Assembly (NCBI RefSeq): GCF_015752285.1
Contig: NZ_JADOUY010000003.1
Span: 372,001 to 436,000 of the forward strand
DNA: 64,000 nucleotides
Direction: 5' to 3'
Source: Mycetocola_A sp015752285
GTDB taxonomy: Bacteria > Actinomycetota > Actinomycetes > Actinomycetales > Microbacteriaceae
The translations under genes were made by a program, and so were the position numbers. Shown here in pieces: positions 1 through 8,230 of the stretch. Positions within the stretch are counted from its first letter, which is position 1, and each line of letters opens with the position of its first letter. Below the pieces are notes generated by a model. The model worked only from the letters and a program-made list of their open reading frames with translations, made no database searches and was not told the DNA's origin.

Positions 1-55
1 CGGATGCCGGCGTCCACCAGGAGCCGCGGACGTAGCTGGGCAGGATGTCGGTCAT
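1..55 (-). CDS. Partial N-terminus of a probable PaaZ-type aldehyde dehydrogenase
   Basis: Only the first 18 codons are inside the window, starting at an ATG at 55 and reading MTDILPSYVRGSWWTP. This resembles the N-terminus of the aldehyde dehydrogenase/hydratase PaaZ, which opens the oxepin-CoA ring in phenylacetate breakdown. The ATG overlaps the stop codon of the preceding dehydrogenase by four bases (ATGA), so it is the next gene in the same operon. The family call rests on a very short stretch plus the beta-oxidation neighbours, so it is tentative; another aldehyde dehydrogenase is possible. Confidence 0.5.
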   Translation of the reverse strand, partial: MTDILPSYVRGSWWTPAS

Positions 56-999
56 GGCTGGTTCCCGTCGCGAGTTGCTGGGTTTGAGGGGGTTGGTGGC
101 TGCGCGGACCCCGTAAGGTCAGCAACTCGCGAGGGATCCCAGTCGAAGAAGCCCCGGCCGGTCTTGCGGCCGAGCTCTCCGCGCGCGACCTTGTCCCGGA
201 GCAGCTGCGGGGGAGCGAAACGCTCGCCGAGGCGGGTGTGCAGATACTCGGCGATACCGAGGCGTACATCGAGACCGACCTGGTCGGTGAGCCTGAGAGG
301 ACCGACCGGGAATCGGTAGCCGAGCACCATGGCAGCGTCGATGTCAGCGGCTGATGCGACACCGTCCTCGAGCATGCGGATCGCCTCGAGCGCGACAGTG
401 ACGCCGAGCCGTGAGGACGCGAAGCCGGGAGCATCCGTCACCGTGATCGGTGTCTTGCCGAGAGCGCCGACCCAGCCGAGTGCCAGCGCCGCCAGCTCCG
501 GCGTCGTCGAACCCCCGAGGACCACCTCGACCAGGGTCGATGCAGGCACCGGGTTGAAGAAGTGGAGACCGAGGAAGAACTCCGGGCGGGCGAGGTGCGC
601 GGCAAGCTCGTCGATCGAGATGGCTGACGTCGTCGAGGCCAGCGCCGCGTCGACATCGAGAACCGCCTCGACCGACCGCAGGGCCTCCATCTTGAGATCC
701 GGGTTCTCCGGAACCGCTTCGACGACCAGCCCGCAGCCACGGAAGGCGGCCATCTCCGTGCCGACCGTGAGGCCGCTCATGAGGTCGGCCTCGGTCACGG
801 TTGTCGAGCCGCGCTCGACACTCCTCGTGACGGACGCACGGATCCGGTTCGTCGCGGCAGCAGCCTGCTCGCCGTCACGCTCCACAACGACCACCGCTGA
901 CCCGGCCACAAGAAACGCGTGCGCGATCCCCGCGCCCATCCGCCCGCCGCCGAGCACCCCAACGGTTTGAGGCACCGTCACAGGCAGCGCAGTGGTCAC
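52..999 (-). CDS. 3-hydroxyacyl-CoA dehydrogenase
   Basis: A 315-residue protein with an N-terminal NAD-binding Rossmann fold (GVLGGGRMGAGIAHAF, about residues 14-29) and a C-terminal 3-hydroxyacyl-CoA dehydrogenase domain. The HFFNPV motif carries the catalytic His. The position usually held by Asn in PGFxxNR reads PGFASSR, as in a subgroup of this family. It should oxidise L-3-hydroxyacyl-CoA to 3-ketoacyl-CoA with NAD+ in the cytoplasm. The GTG start at 999 overlaps the stop of the enoyl-CoA hydratase (GTGA), and its own stop overlaps the next start. The context suggests the phenylacetate pathway (PaaH/PaaC role), but short-chain fatty acid oxidation cannot be excluded. Confidence 0.85.
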   Translation of the reverse strand: MTTALPVTVPQTVGVLGGGRMGAGIAHAFLVAGSAVVVVERDGEQAAAATNRIRASVTRSVERGSTTVTEADLMSGLTVGTEMAAFRGCGLVVEAVPENPDLKMEALRSVEAVLDVDAALASTTSAISIDELAAHLARPEFFLGLHFFNPVPASTLVEVVLGGSTTPELAALALGWVGALGKTPITVTDAPGFASSRLGVTVALEAIRMLEDGVASAADIDAAMVLGYRFPVGPLRLTDQVGLDVRLGIAEYLHTRLGERFAPPQLLRDKVARGELGRKTGRGFFDWDPSRVADLTGSAQPPTPSNPATRDGNQP

Positions 1000-1736
1000 G
1001 ACTGCTTCCGATCCAGGAAGGCGGTCATCAGGGCCACCTTCGACGGAGAGTCGAAGAGGACCGCCTGCTCCTCGAGATCGATGCGCGGATGCTCGCTTCG
1101 CCCGGCGGCGAAGACACGTTTCGTCGCGCGCAGTGCGGCCGGGTCGCCGCGGAGGATCCGGTCAGCGAGAGCGCGGGCTGCACCCGGGAGCTCGGAAGGC
1201 GGATGGATCTCGGTGACGAGGCGGGCGGCAAGCGCTTCATCGGCGGTGAGTACGCGCCCCGCCAGGAGGATCTCCTTGGCCAGCGGTTCACCCACGAGTT
1301 CGCGGAGCCGCCAGTTCGCCCCGGCGGCGGCGATAATCCCGAGTGACACTTCGGGGTTGCCGATGCGCAGGGCGGGGGAGGCGATGCGGAAGTCGGCGGC
1401 GTAGGCGAGTTCTGCTCCTCCGCCGAGTGCGGGGCCGTCGAGTACGGCGATCACGGGCATCGGAAGCTCGGCGATCCGAACGAACAGCCGCGTGTTGATG
1501 CCGGCGAGGGCGTCGGCGGCCCGCCGGTCGCGGAGCTCGGCGATATCGGCACCTGATGCGAATGTTCCTCCTGCGCCGCCGAGGATGAGGATCCGCGGAT
1601 CGCGCTCTAGCTCCGAGCAGACCTCGTGGAGCTCGTCGACCATTGTCTGGTTGATCGCATTCCGGACCTCGGGTCGGTTGAGGATGACCTCGACCGTGGT
1701 CTCACCGCGGACGACCTGCAGGGTGGTTTGGGCCAA
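996..1736 (-). CDS. Enoyl-CoA hydratase/isomerase (crotonase family)
   Basis: A crotonase-fold protein of about 246 residues. The oxyanion-hole segment TFASGADIAEL is present. Both catalytic glutamates of hydratases are conserved, one in LGGGAELAYA (about E109) and one in NPEVSLGI (about E129), so hydration of trans-2-enoyl-CoA is likely. The reading frame stays open upstream to 1916 but is arginine-rich and atypical there. I chose the TTG at 1736, which has GGAG eight bases upstream and begins the conserved homology. It is the first gene of a tightly coupled operon with the dehydrogenase and the PaaZ-like protein, so PaaF/PaaG-type function is plausible. Confidence 0.8.
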   Translation of the reverse strand: MAQTTLQVVRGETTVEVILNRPEVRNAINQTMVDELHEVCSELERDPRILILGGAGGTFASGADIAELRDRRAADALAGINTRLFVRIAELPMPVIAVLDGPALGGGAELAYAADFRIASPALRIGNPEVSLGIIAAAGANWRLRELVGEPLAKEILLAGRVLTADEALAARLVTEIHPPSELPGAARALADRILRGDPAALRATKRVFAAGRSEHPRIDLEEQAVLFDSPSKVALMTAFLDRKQS

Positions 1737-1863
1737 CGTGCCAACTCCATCGTCGGGAACGTGCGACGGTCGACTCGAATTACCGACCGTTCGGACAGTA
1801 AGTCTGTCACCCGGCCGGCGCCGTCGCAAGCGGTCGCGCACCGCTCGTGCCACTGGCGCCGGG

Positions 1864-1895
1864 GCAACGGGGCGCTGGCGCAACGGGGCGCTGGC
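1864..1895. repeat. Tandem 16-bp direct repeat
   Basis: Two identical adjacent copies of GCAACGGGGCGCTGGC lie at 1864-1879 and 1880-1895. They sit just upstream of the predicted -10 element (1916-1921) of the small lipoprotein gene, so they span its -35 region. Function unknown; the copy number could vary between strains. Confidence 0.85.
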
Positions 1896-1915
1896 GTGCT
1901 GCCGGACCCCCGGCA

Positions 1916-1928
1916 TACACTGGCGCCA
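1916..1928 (+). promoter_or_regulatory. -10 element of a predicted leaderless promoter
   Basis: TACACT at 1916-1921 is followed by exactly six bases and then the ATG at 1928. No Shine-Dalgarno sequence is present, so the transcript probably begins at or next to the start codon. Confidence 0.6.
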
Positions 1929-2347
1929 TGACTGGACCGGTTCGACCGGGGATCCTGCTCGCTGGGGCCCTTGTTCTCGCCTGTGTGATGTCCGGATGCG
2001 CGCCGTCGGCGACCACTCCTGTCGAGAACTACCCGGGCACTCCGAACGATGCGGGCGAGGTCGAACTCGACGACGGCGGGTTCGGCGGTGCCTGGCTCGA
2101 CGACGGAGCGTCCTTCGGGGTCACCGTCTCCGGGTCATCGACCTGTCCGCCGATCGGGTCGGGCTATGCGGTGACCGGCGGGAACGCGATCACGGTCACC
2201 CTGGAAACGATCCCGGCCGACAAAGCCTGCACGGCGGACTTCGGCCCGCACACCACGGTGTTCAGGGCGGCCAGTGAACTCGAGTCCGACCAGGACCTCA
2301 CCGTCACCGTGAACACGGAAACCTTCACGATCCCCGCGTTACCCTGA
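1928..2347 (+). CDS. Small secreted lipoprotein of unknown function
   Basis: A 139-residue protein with a hydrophobic signal segment ending in a lipobox (VMSGC, Cys about residue 24), so it is probably lipidated and held on the outer face of the membrane. The mature part is acidic and Asp/Gly/Thr-rich, with cysteines in STCPPIG and KACTADFG that could form a disulphide. I recognise no family. The ATG at 1928 follows a TANNNT-N6 leaderless signal. It converges with the GT39-like gene, with only ten bases between the stops. The product is seen to be a lipoprotein; the role is unknown. Confidence 0.75.
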   Translation: MTGPVRPGILLAGALVLACVMSGCAPSATTPVENYPGTPNDAGEVELDDGGFGGAWLDDGASFGVTVSGSSTCPPIGSGYAVTGGNAITVTLETIPADKACTADFGPHTTVFRAASELESDQDLTVTVNTETFTIPALP

Positions 2348-2357
2348 CCGTGCTCGC

Positions 2358-3962
2358 TCAGCCGCCCGTCGACCCGTTTCCCGGTTCGTAGCGGAGCACG
2401 TTGACGTCGCCGATCGTCCACGACCCGGTGACGGTCCAGCCGATCGTCGCGAGCGTCTCGGTGGTGCCCGGGCGCCAGTCCCGTTTGACACTCGTGACGA
2501 GGTAGGCCACCTCGGCGTCGTCGAGGCGACCGAGCGATTCGGCGAGCGGGTTCCTGGTCTCCCAGAGCCCGTCTGTCTCTGCGGCCGGGGTGTCGAGAGT
2601 GACGTCGATTGTTCCTCTGAAGGCATCCGGGTACGAATACGCGATCACGCGTGAGGTCGCCGAGACGTGGTAGCGGATCCGACCGTAGATGATCGCCGTC
2701 TTTTCGCTCGCAGCGGGCTCGGCTGCGATCAGATCGGCCACCTCGTTCCAGGTCGCGCCCTGCTTGGCGTCCGGCTCCCGCTGCTCGACGAATGAGGGCA
2801 CGGCGAGCGCGACGAGAACCGCCATCGCGATGAGAATCAGAATCCTGTTTTTCAGCGCGGCGATCGCGGCAGCCATGGTGATCGCGGCGAACGGCAGGCA
2901 CATGGTGAGGTACCGAGGACTGTAGAGCGGCGTGTACACCTCGGTCGCGACGAGCAGGGCGACGGTCGGGAGCACCAGGGCCGGCAACACCACCTGGCCG
3001 ACGGAGAATCCACGCCGACCGAAAATCAGGACAGCTGCCCCGACGATCATCAGGGTGCAGCCGACGATGGCGAACGGGGTGTCGAAGAAGAACCACTGGG
3101 TGCGGAACACCTGGCGGGGAGTGTCCTCGCTGAGCGGCTGGATCCATGACACCTGCTTCGACTGGCCGACGATCGCCAGGCCGAACGGGAGAAGGGCGAC
3201 CGCTGCGGCGGCGGTGACCACGAACCACCGCCAGAGAACGGATGCCGGCTGGTGGTGGGGCTGCGTTGCGGCATCCGTTTCGGCGTCTGTGCCGGCGTGA
3301 GCAGCGGTCGCCTGGCCCGGGCGGTGTCGGGAGGAGAGCCACCACCACAGCATGGTCAGGCCGTGGGCCGCGACGACGAGCGCGAGGTAGCTGAACACGA
3401 GGCACGCGACGACGGCGACGACTCCGTAGAGCGCCCACCACCGCCAGGTCGGGGATCGCCTCGCCAGGACGAGCACGAGGGTGAGCAGGGCGGCCAGGGC
3501 CGCACTGAGCGCGTACGAGCGCGCCTCGGTACCCATCCAGGTGGCCCGGGGCATCAGGCAGAAGATCATCCCGGCGAGGAAGGCCAGTCCGGGCCCACCA
3601 GCGTGCCTGGCCAGAAGCACCGTCAGCGCCGCACCGGCCCCGACGGCGATAGCGCTGGGGATTCGAATGATCGTCGCCGAGTAGCCGAAAACGTCGACGA
3701 CGGCGTGGATGAACAGGTAATACGCACCGTGCACGGCATCGACGGTGCCGAGCATCTGCCAGAGCTGACCCCAACTCCGGGTCGTCGCTGTGACCGTCGC
3801 GGCTTCGTCGTACCAGATCGACGGCTGGCTGATGTTGATCAGCGAGATCAGGAGCCCGATCGCGCCGGCGAGGAGGGGCTGGGTCGCCGGATGCTGCCAC
3901 ACGCGCCGTGATCTCGTCATCTCGCCGCCGCCGGTAACGGCGATGCCGAGTGAGATGCCCAT
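2358..3962 (-). CDS. GT39-like integral membrane glycosyltransferase
   Basis: A 534-residue polytopic membrane protein with about 10-12 hydrophobic segments. The first periplasmic loop holds the WYDEA motif (about residue 50), matching the acidic catalytic motif of GT-C enzymes of the GT39/ArnT/PMT group. Such enzymes move a sugar from a polyprenyl-phosphate donor to an acceptor outside the membrane. A short hydrophilic loop near residues 220-240 is His/Thr-rich. The ATG at 3962 is preceded by TAACCT plus six bases, a leaderless signal; an internal ATG at 3920 is the alternative. Donor and acceptor are unknown. It lies near the GT87-like gene and may serve the same glycan. Confidence 0.75.
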   Translation of the reverse strand: MGISLGIAVTGGGEMTRSRRVWQHPATQPLLAGAIGLLISLINISQPSIWYDEAATVTATTRSWGQLWQMLGTVDAVHGAYYLFIHAVVDVFGYSATIIRIPSAIAVGAGAALTVLLARHAGGPGLAFLAGMIFCLMPRATWMGTEARSYALSAALAALLTLVLVLARRSPTWRWWALYGVVAVVACLVFSYLALVVAAHGLTMLWWWLSSRHRPGQATAAHAGTDAETDAATQPHHQPASVLWRWFVVTAAAAVALLPFGLAIVGQSKQVSWIQPLSEDTPRQVFRTQWFFFDTPFAIVGCTLMIVGAAVLIFGRRGFSVGQVVLPALVLPTVALLVATEVYTPLYSPRYLTMCLPFAAITMAAAIAALKNRILILIAMAVLVALAVPSFVEQREPDAKQGATWNEVADLIAAEPAASEKTAIIYGRIRYHVSATSRVIAYSYPDAFRGTIDVTLDTPAAETDGLWETRNPLAESLGRLDDAEVAYLVTSVKRDWRPGTTETLATIGWTVTGSWTIGDVNVLRYEPGNGSTGG

Positions 3963-3974
3963 GTATCGAGGTTA
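3960..3974 (-). promoter_or_regulatory. -10 element of a predicted leaderless promoter
   Basis: On the minus strand TAACCT (3974-3969) is followed by six bases and the ATG at 3962 of the GT39-like gene. This supports that start over the internal ATG. Confidence 0.55.
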
Positions 3975-4052
3975 AGCGACGGGCACGGGGTGTGCTGACG
4001 TGGTCGGGGAGGCGCCAGCGGCATTGCGGTCTTCTTCCGGTCGCGTTCGGGC

Positions 4053-4092
4053 AAAAAAATCGGCCTGTTGCGACGAACGCAACAGGCCGATT
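4053..4092 (-). terminator. Rho-independent terminator
   Basis: A perfect 15-bp stem (4058-4072 with 4078-4092) and a 5-base loop, followed on the minus strand by a run of seven T (plus-strand A at 4053-4059). It lies directly after the lipoprotein gene ending at 4104 and should terminate its transcript. Confidence 0.92.
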
Positions 4093-4103
4093 CTTTGGGG
4101 TAC

Positions 4104-4793
4104 TTACGCGGCAGGCATGGCCGTGATCTTGGCGATACCGACGACGAGCTCGTCAGTGACGGCGTCCGTTCCGAAGGTGTCGTTCAGCAGGCCGGCTGCG
4201 TCGGGGCTGATGAGAACGGTGGTTCCTTCGAGAACCGCGTTGCCGTCAGCGTCTTCCGCCAGCGGGTTGAGGGTGGTGCCGTCGAGGGTGAAGATGAAGA
4301 TGTCCTGGCCGACCTCTTCGCCGTTCGCGGTGACGGTTCCGAACAGCTGCGAGGTTCCCGGGTCGATGCGGAAGTCGGTCAGTTCGACAACGGTCTCGCC
4401 GGCGGTGAGGGAGATTCCCGAACCATCGTGCTCGACGGAGCCCTGAACGTATGGGCGGTAGTCCTCTTCGGGGTCGTAGTAGTCGACGTTGCCGCCGGTG
4501 ATCGGGAAGGCGAGAACGCCGTCCGTCAGAGTCGCGGTTCCGAGGACGCCCGGGGTGAGGCCGAGGCCGGTGATGGCGTCGAGGAAGCCCTGGTCGAGTG
4601 TCACCTGGGTGTCGACACCGGCAAGCTCGGGGATCGAGGCGAGCGGCTCGGGCATCTCGGTGGTGGTGTCTTCCGTCTCGGAAGAAGTGTCGGGCTCGTC
4701 TGCCGGCGCCTCGGTGCTCGAGCAGGCTGCGAGGCCTCCGATGAGGACTACTGCTGCTGCGATTCCGATGGTGGACTTGTAAAACTTACGCAT
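4104..4793 (-). CDS. Secreted lipoprotein with an HtaA-like beta domain
   Basis: About 229 residues: a signal peptide, a lipobox ending in GLAAC, a Thr/Glu-rich linker, then a beta-rich domain. Phrases such as FPITGGNV, VEHDGSGISL and VELTDFRIDPGTS recall a widespread actinobacterial family distantly like HtaA domains; haem binding is not shown. I prefer the ATG at 4793 (MRKFYKS), which has AAGGG upstream, over the GTG at 4811. The gene is monocistronic, closed by the strong terminator at 4053-4092. Two GTAACG repeats 11 bp apart lie about 90 bp upstream. It is likely an abundant surface lipoprotein of unknown ligand. Confidence 0.7.
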   Translation of the reverse strand: MRKFYKSTIGIAAAVVLIGGLAACSSTEAPADEPDTSSETEDTTTEMPEPLASIPELAGVDTQVTLDQGFLDAITGLGLTPGVLGTATLTDGVLAFPITGGNVDYYDPEEDYRPYVQGSVEHDGSGISLTAGETVVELTDFRIDPGTSQLFGTVTANGEEVGQDIFIFTLDGTTLNPLAEDADGNAVLEGTTVLISPDAAGLLNDTFGTDAVTDELVVGIAKITAMPAA

Positions 4794-4881
4794 GATGTTC
4801 TTACCCTTCACTGCTGTTGGTTACCCATGGTCGAGAAGGGATTCGCCACCAGCCATGAAACGGTTTGGATCAGTTTGTTTC

Positions 4882-4899
4882 CGTTACCTGTTCGTTACC
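4882..4899 (-). promoter_or_regulatory. Direct repeats, possible response-regulator site
   Basis: CGTTACC occurs at 4882-4888 and again at 4893-4899 (GGTAACG on the minus strand), an 11-bp period equal to one DNA turn. This arrangement is typical of OmpR-family sites, and GTAAC repeats are reported for MtrA in actinobacteria. It lies upstream of the lipoprotein gene starting at 4793. The assignment to MtrA is inference. Confidence 0.35.
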
Positions 4900-4920
4900 T
4901 CGCGCACAGCCCGCACACAG

Positions 4921-6363
4921 CTAGGGTTCTCTGGGCACCGGGATCGTGCGGTCCGGATTCGCCGTCCTGAACGGATGCCGTAGCCACCGCGCGAGGCGCG
5001 GGAGCGCTCCAGGACCGGCGCGCTGGATCGACACGGCGACGATGAAGACGATGGCGACCGCGGCCGACAGCCTGGCGACGTCGACCGACGGGTTGAGCAG
5101 CCGCTCTGTCAGAGCGAGCGGAACGGCCAGCCACTCCCAGCGCCCCGTCATCGCGATGAACGGCACGAGCAGCAGCGCGTACCAGGGGTATCGGGGCGTG
5201 ACGACGAGCAGGGTGACGCCGATCATCACGAGTTGTCCGAGCCAGGGATCCGCCGGGTCGGTCTTCCACCAGACCAGCGCTGCGGTGAGCGCGAGCAAAA
5301 TGACCGCAACGACGAGGGCCGCCCCGCCTGGCGCGAACGGGGAGAGCAGGATGAACCGTGAACCGCTCGAGTAGCCCTCTTCGGTGAGGTACCCGGGCAG
5401 GTAACCGAGCACGCCGATCCCGCTGATCAGGATGTATGGAACGTAGAGGACGAGGAAGGTCGCGATGGCGGCGAGGACGATCTTCCACGGCTGTCGCCGC
5501 AGCAGGGCGGGCGCGGCGATGACCGGAATGAGTTTCACCGCGATTGCGGCCCCGATGGCGATGCCCCCGCTCCACCGGCGCCCGCGGGAGACCAGCAGAC
5601 TGGCCACGAGGATGAGGAGCGCGCCGAGCAGGTCGACGTGCGAATTCGTGATTCCTTCTGTTGCAACGAGGGGGCACCATCCCCAGAGAGCGGCCCAGCG
5701 CGGGTCGAGCCCCCGGGAGTGCAGCGCGCGCAGGAGAATCACGGTGATGCCGAGGCTCATCACGAGTCCGGCCAACTGGAGCGGCCAGTACTCCGGTGAG
5801 GAGCCGGTGAGAAAGCGGACCCCGGCGAAGAAGAGTTCGGATGTCGGCGGATAGATGGTCGGCACGGTGGCGCGATTGATGGCGGTGCAGAGCACGTCGC
5901 CTGTGCCGACCTCCGTGCTCGTGAGAATCCGTTCGCCCTCGCACACCGCTTCGCCGCCGGCGTCGACCGTCGGAGCCGGGAAGAGCCAGTCCGGCCGGAG
6001 GTCCTCGAGCACCGGATCGGCAGGAACATAGTCGTACGGTGAGACCCCGGCGTTCTGCACGATCCCGTCCCAGGCATACCGTGCCGAGTCAGTGCTGGTG
6101 TTCGGAGGGCCGGCCAGGGCCGCGGCGCCCACCGCAACCGAACCGATCAGCACGAGCACGGTTGCCGCCCTCACGGGGACACGGCGGAGTGCGACGACGG
6201 CGAGAGCGAAGAGTGCCCACAGTGCTCCGGTCGCGAGGAGCATCCGGGCCAGGCTCTCGCCTTCCTTGTCCTGGTAGTACGGAAAAACCGCCACCGTCAC
6301 CGCCGTCGCGACCGCGAGAGCAGCGAGAAGGACGGCAGTGAGGAAAATACGCACGAGACCCAT
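4921..6363 (-). CDS. GT87-type polyprenol-phosphate mannosyltransferase-like protein
   Basis: A 480-residue membrane protein with many hydrophobic helices. It carries the pattern typical of GT87/DUF2029 enzymes: DSARYAWDGIVQNAGVSPYD, then IYPPTSELFFAG, and later TNSHVDLLGALL. Family members use polyprenyl-phospho-mannose to extend mannans such as those of lipoglycans outside the membrane. The frame is open upstream to 6522, but the first true hydrophobic segment follows the ATG at 6363, and the upstream part would run into the divergent oxidoreductase gene. No tail T-tract terminator was seen. Sugar specificity is inferred from family knowledge only. Confidence 0.78.
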   Translation of the reverse strand: MGLVRIFLTAVLLAALAVATAVTVAVFPYYQDKEGESLARMLLATGALWALFALAVVALRRVPVRAATVLVLIGSVAVGAAALAGPPNTSTDSARYAWDGIVQNAGVSPYDYVPADPVLEDLRPDWLFPAPTVDAGGEAVCEGERILTSTEVGTGDVLCTAINRATVPTIYPPTSELFFAGVRFLTGSSPEYWPLQLAGLVMSLGITVILLRALHSRGLDPRWAALWGWCPLVATEGITNSHVDLLGALLILVASLLVSRGRRWSGGIAIGAAIAVKLIPVIAAPALLRRQPWKIVLAAIATFLVLYVPYILISGIGVLGYLPGYLTEEGYSSGSRFILLSPFAPGGAALVVAVILLALTAALVWWKTDPADPWLGQLVMIGVTLLVVTPRYPWYALLLVPFIAMTGRWEWLAVPLALTERLLNPSVDVARLSAAVAIVFIVAVSIQRAGPGALPRLARWLRHPFRTANPDRTIPVPREP

Positions 6364-6455
6364 CCTGTCTGATTCGCCGACGGTTACGAATAACGAAGGT
6401 GAAACACGAAGAGGCACGGTCAGCGCCAGGCAGGGTGGCGTGGTGGAATGAGTCC

Positions 6456-7754
6456 ATGCAACGGATGCTGCACGACCTGCGACACGCGTTGCGTTCCCCA
6501 TCACGCAATCCACGGATGGCAACGGTGCTCGGCCGGTTGCTCGGGATCGCTTTCCTGGCCTGTTTCGTCACAGGAATTCTCAGCCACTACCTGCAGGAAC
6601 CTCTGCAGTGGATGGTGTTCGCGACGAGGCCCGTGTGGCTGTACCAGATCAGCCAGGCTATCCACATCACGGCAGGGATCCTGTGCTTTCCGCTCATCCT
6701 CGGCAAGTTGCACGTGATCTACCCGTCGCTGTTCCAGACCCCGCCGGTGCGGTCGATCGGACATTTCCTCGAACGAGGGTCGATCGCGTTGCTCGTCGCC
6801 GCGTCGCTCGTGCAGATCACCATCGGCCTGCTCAACACGTACCAGCTGTATTTTCTGTTCCCGTTTCCGTTCAGGCAGACGCACTGGGCGCTGTCGTTCG
6901 TGGTCATGGCGGCTCTCGCCATCCACATCGGAGTCAAACTCCCGATCATCGCGCGGTACTGGCGCAAAAAAGACAGCTATGACGACGACGGCACGGTGAT
7001 CCCCCTCGACGACGCGACCGACCGGTCACAGAACCCTGAGCGCCCCGAGGGCGCGACCATCCCCGACCTGCGCGAACCGGAGACGACCGGAGTGACCGGT
7101 CGCCTGTTCCGTTGGATCGACCGGGCGCCCCTCGCGGATGTGTCCGCAGGCCAGGCCAGAACGAGTCGGCGCGGATTCCTCGCCACGATCGGGGTCGCGG
7201 CCACCGCGCTCTTCGTGACAACGGGCGGGCAGTCCTTCCGGGCCCTCGACGCCACGAACCTGTTCGGGCCGCGCAAGCAGGGCGTCGGCCCCAACGCGCT
7301 CCCCGTCAATAGAACAGCCCAGGCAGCCGGGGTCGAGGAGTCAGCGATGGCGCCGGACTGGACCCTCACCGTGTCGAACGGTGAGACCTCACGTGTCTTC
7401 ACCCGCGCAGAGCTCGAGGCGCTGCCGCAATTCGAGGTCGATCTTCCGATCGCCTGCGTCGAAGGCTGGAGCCAGGTCGCATCCTGGAAGGGGCCACGGA
7501 TGAAGGACCTGGCAGACGCCGTCGGTGCACCTGTGTCGGCAGCGTTCCGGGCCACGAGCCTCGAGCAGAAGGGCAACTACGCGGTAATGGAGATGGGACC
7601 GGAATACGTGCGGGATGAACTCACCCTCGTCGCGCTCGAGCTCAACGGTGCGCCGCTCGACATCCAGCACGGGTACCCGGCGCGCATGATCGCGCCGGCC
7701 CGCCCCGGCGTTCTGCAGACCAAATGGCTCAGCACTCTCGAGGTGATCGCATGA
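6456..7754 (+). CDS. Membrane molybdopterin oxidoreductase: cytochrome b-like domain fused to sulfite-oxidase-like domain
   Basis: A 432-residue protein in three parts. Residues 1-175 hold four hydrophobic helices with several His residues (SHYL, AIHITAG, GKLHVIY, QTHWALS, AIHIGVK) that could ligate haem b. A Thr/Asp/Glu-rich cytoplasmic linker follows. Then SRRGFLATIG (RR about 238-239) precedes a fifth hydrophobic segment, a Tat-like signal inside the protein. Residues about 295-432 form a molybdopterin domain of the sulfite oxidase family, with the Mo-ligand Cys in IACVEGWS (about C334). The start is the ATG at 6456; an upstream ATG at 6399 is weaker. Its stop overlaps the next gene (ATGA). 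Molybdenum-cofactor genes lie 4.5 kb away. The substrate is unknown. Confidence 0.82.
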   Translation: MQRMLHDLRHALRSPSRNPRMATVLGRLLGIAFLACFVTGILSHYLQEPLQWMVFATRPVWLYQISQAIHITAGILCFPLILGKLHVIYPSLFQTPPVRSIGHFLERGSIALLVAASLVQITIGLLNTYQLYFLFPFPFRQTHWALSFVVMAALAIHIGVKLPIIARYWRKKDSYDDDGTVIPLDDATDRSQNPERPEGATIPDLREPETTGVTGRLFRWIDRAPLADVSAGQARTSRRGFLATIGVAATALFVTTGGQSFRALDATNLFGPRKQGVGPNALPVNRTAQAAGVEESAMAPDWTLTVSNGETSRVFTRAELEALPQFEVDLPIACVEGWSQVASWKGPRMKDLADAVGAPVSAAFRATSLEQKGNYAVMEMGPEYVRDELTLVALELNGAPLDIQHGYPARMIAPARPGVLQTKWLSTLEVIA

Positions 7755-8230
7755 CCATGGATTCCCCCCGCATGATCCGCGCATGGCAGGTCGCCTTCAT
7801 CGCCCTGGGCGTGCTCCTTCTGGGGCTCGGAGGACTCGTCCTCCTCGACGTCGTGAAACCGGAGAGATACCCAGGCATCCTGCTCTGGCTCGGTGGCGCG
7901 ATTATCCTCCATGACCTGATCATCGCCCCTCTCGTCTTCGGGGTGGGGCTGCTGATGCGACGCGCGTCGAAACGCATCCCGCTCGGCGTCCTGATGATCG
8001 TCCAGGGTGCCATCCTCGTCGGCGCTGTCACCTCGCTCATCGTCCTGCCGCAGGTTCTCGGCAAGGAACGCGTCAGCGCGAGGAACGAGACGGTGCTGCC
8101 CCTCGACTACGCCGGCAATCTCGTGCTCTTCTACGTCGTGCTCGCCGCTCTCACCGCACTGGCGATCGTGGTCTACCTCAGGGTTTTGGCGAAGCGGCAG
8201 AACACGCGGCCGTCGCGTTCCCAGACCTGA
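7751..8230 (+). CDS. Four-helix membrane protein coupled to the Mo oxidoreductase
   Basis: A 159-residue protein with four predicted transmembrane helices and no family I can name. The ATG at 7751 overlaps the stop of the oxidoreductase (ATGA), so the two are translationally coupled and the protein probably works with it, for instance as an extra membrane subunit. It lacks the conserved His pattern expected of a haem-binding subunit. Its last 58 bases overlap, in the opposite direction, the 3' end of the methyltransferase gene. Confidence 0.75.
   Translation: MTMDSPRMIRAWQVAFIALGVLLLGLGGLVLLDVVKPERYPGILLWLGGAIILHDLIIAPLVFGVGLLMRRASKRIPLGVLMIVQGAILVGAVTSLIVLPQVLGKERVSARNETVLPLDYAGNLVLFYVVLAALTALAIVVYLRVLAKRQNTRPSRSQT

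Noticed and set aside
2164..3900. Second long minus-strand frame across the GT39-like gene
   Set aside because: Arg/Asp-rich low-complexity translation typical of a shifted frame in GC-rich DNA; the GT39-like frame has membrane helices and the WYDEA motif.
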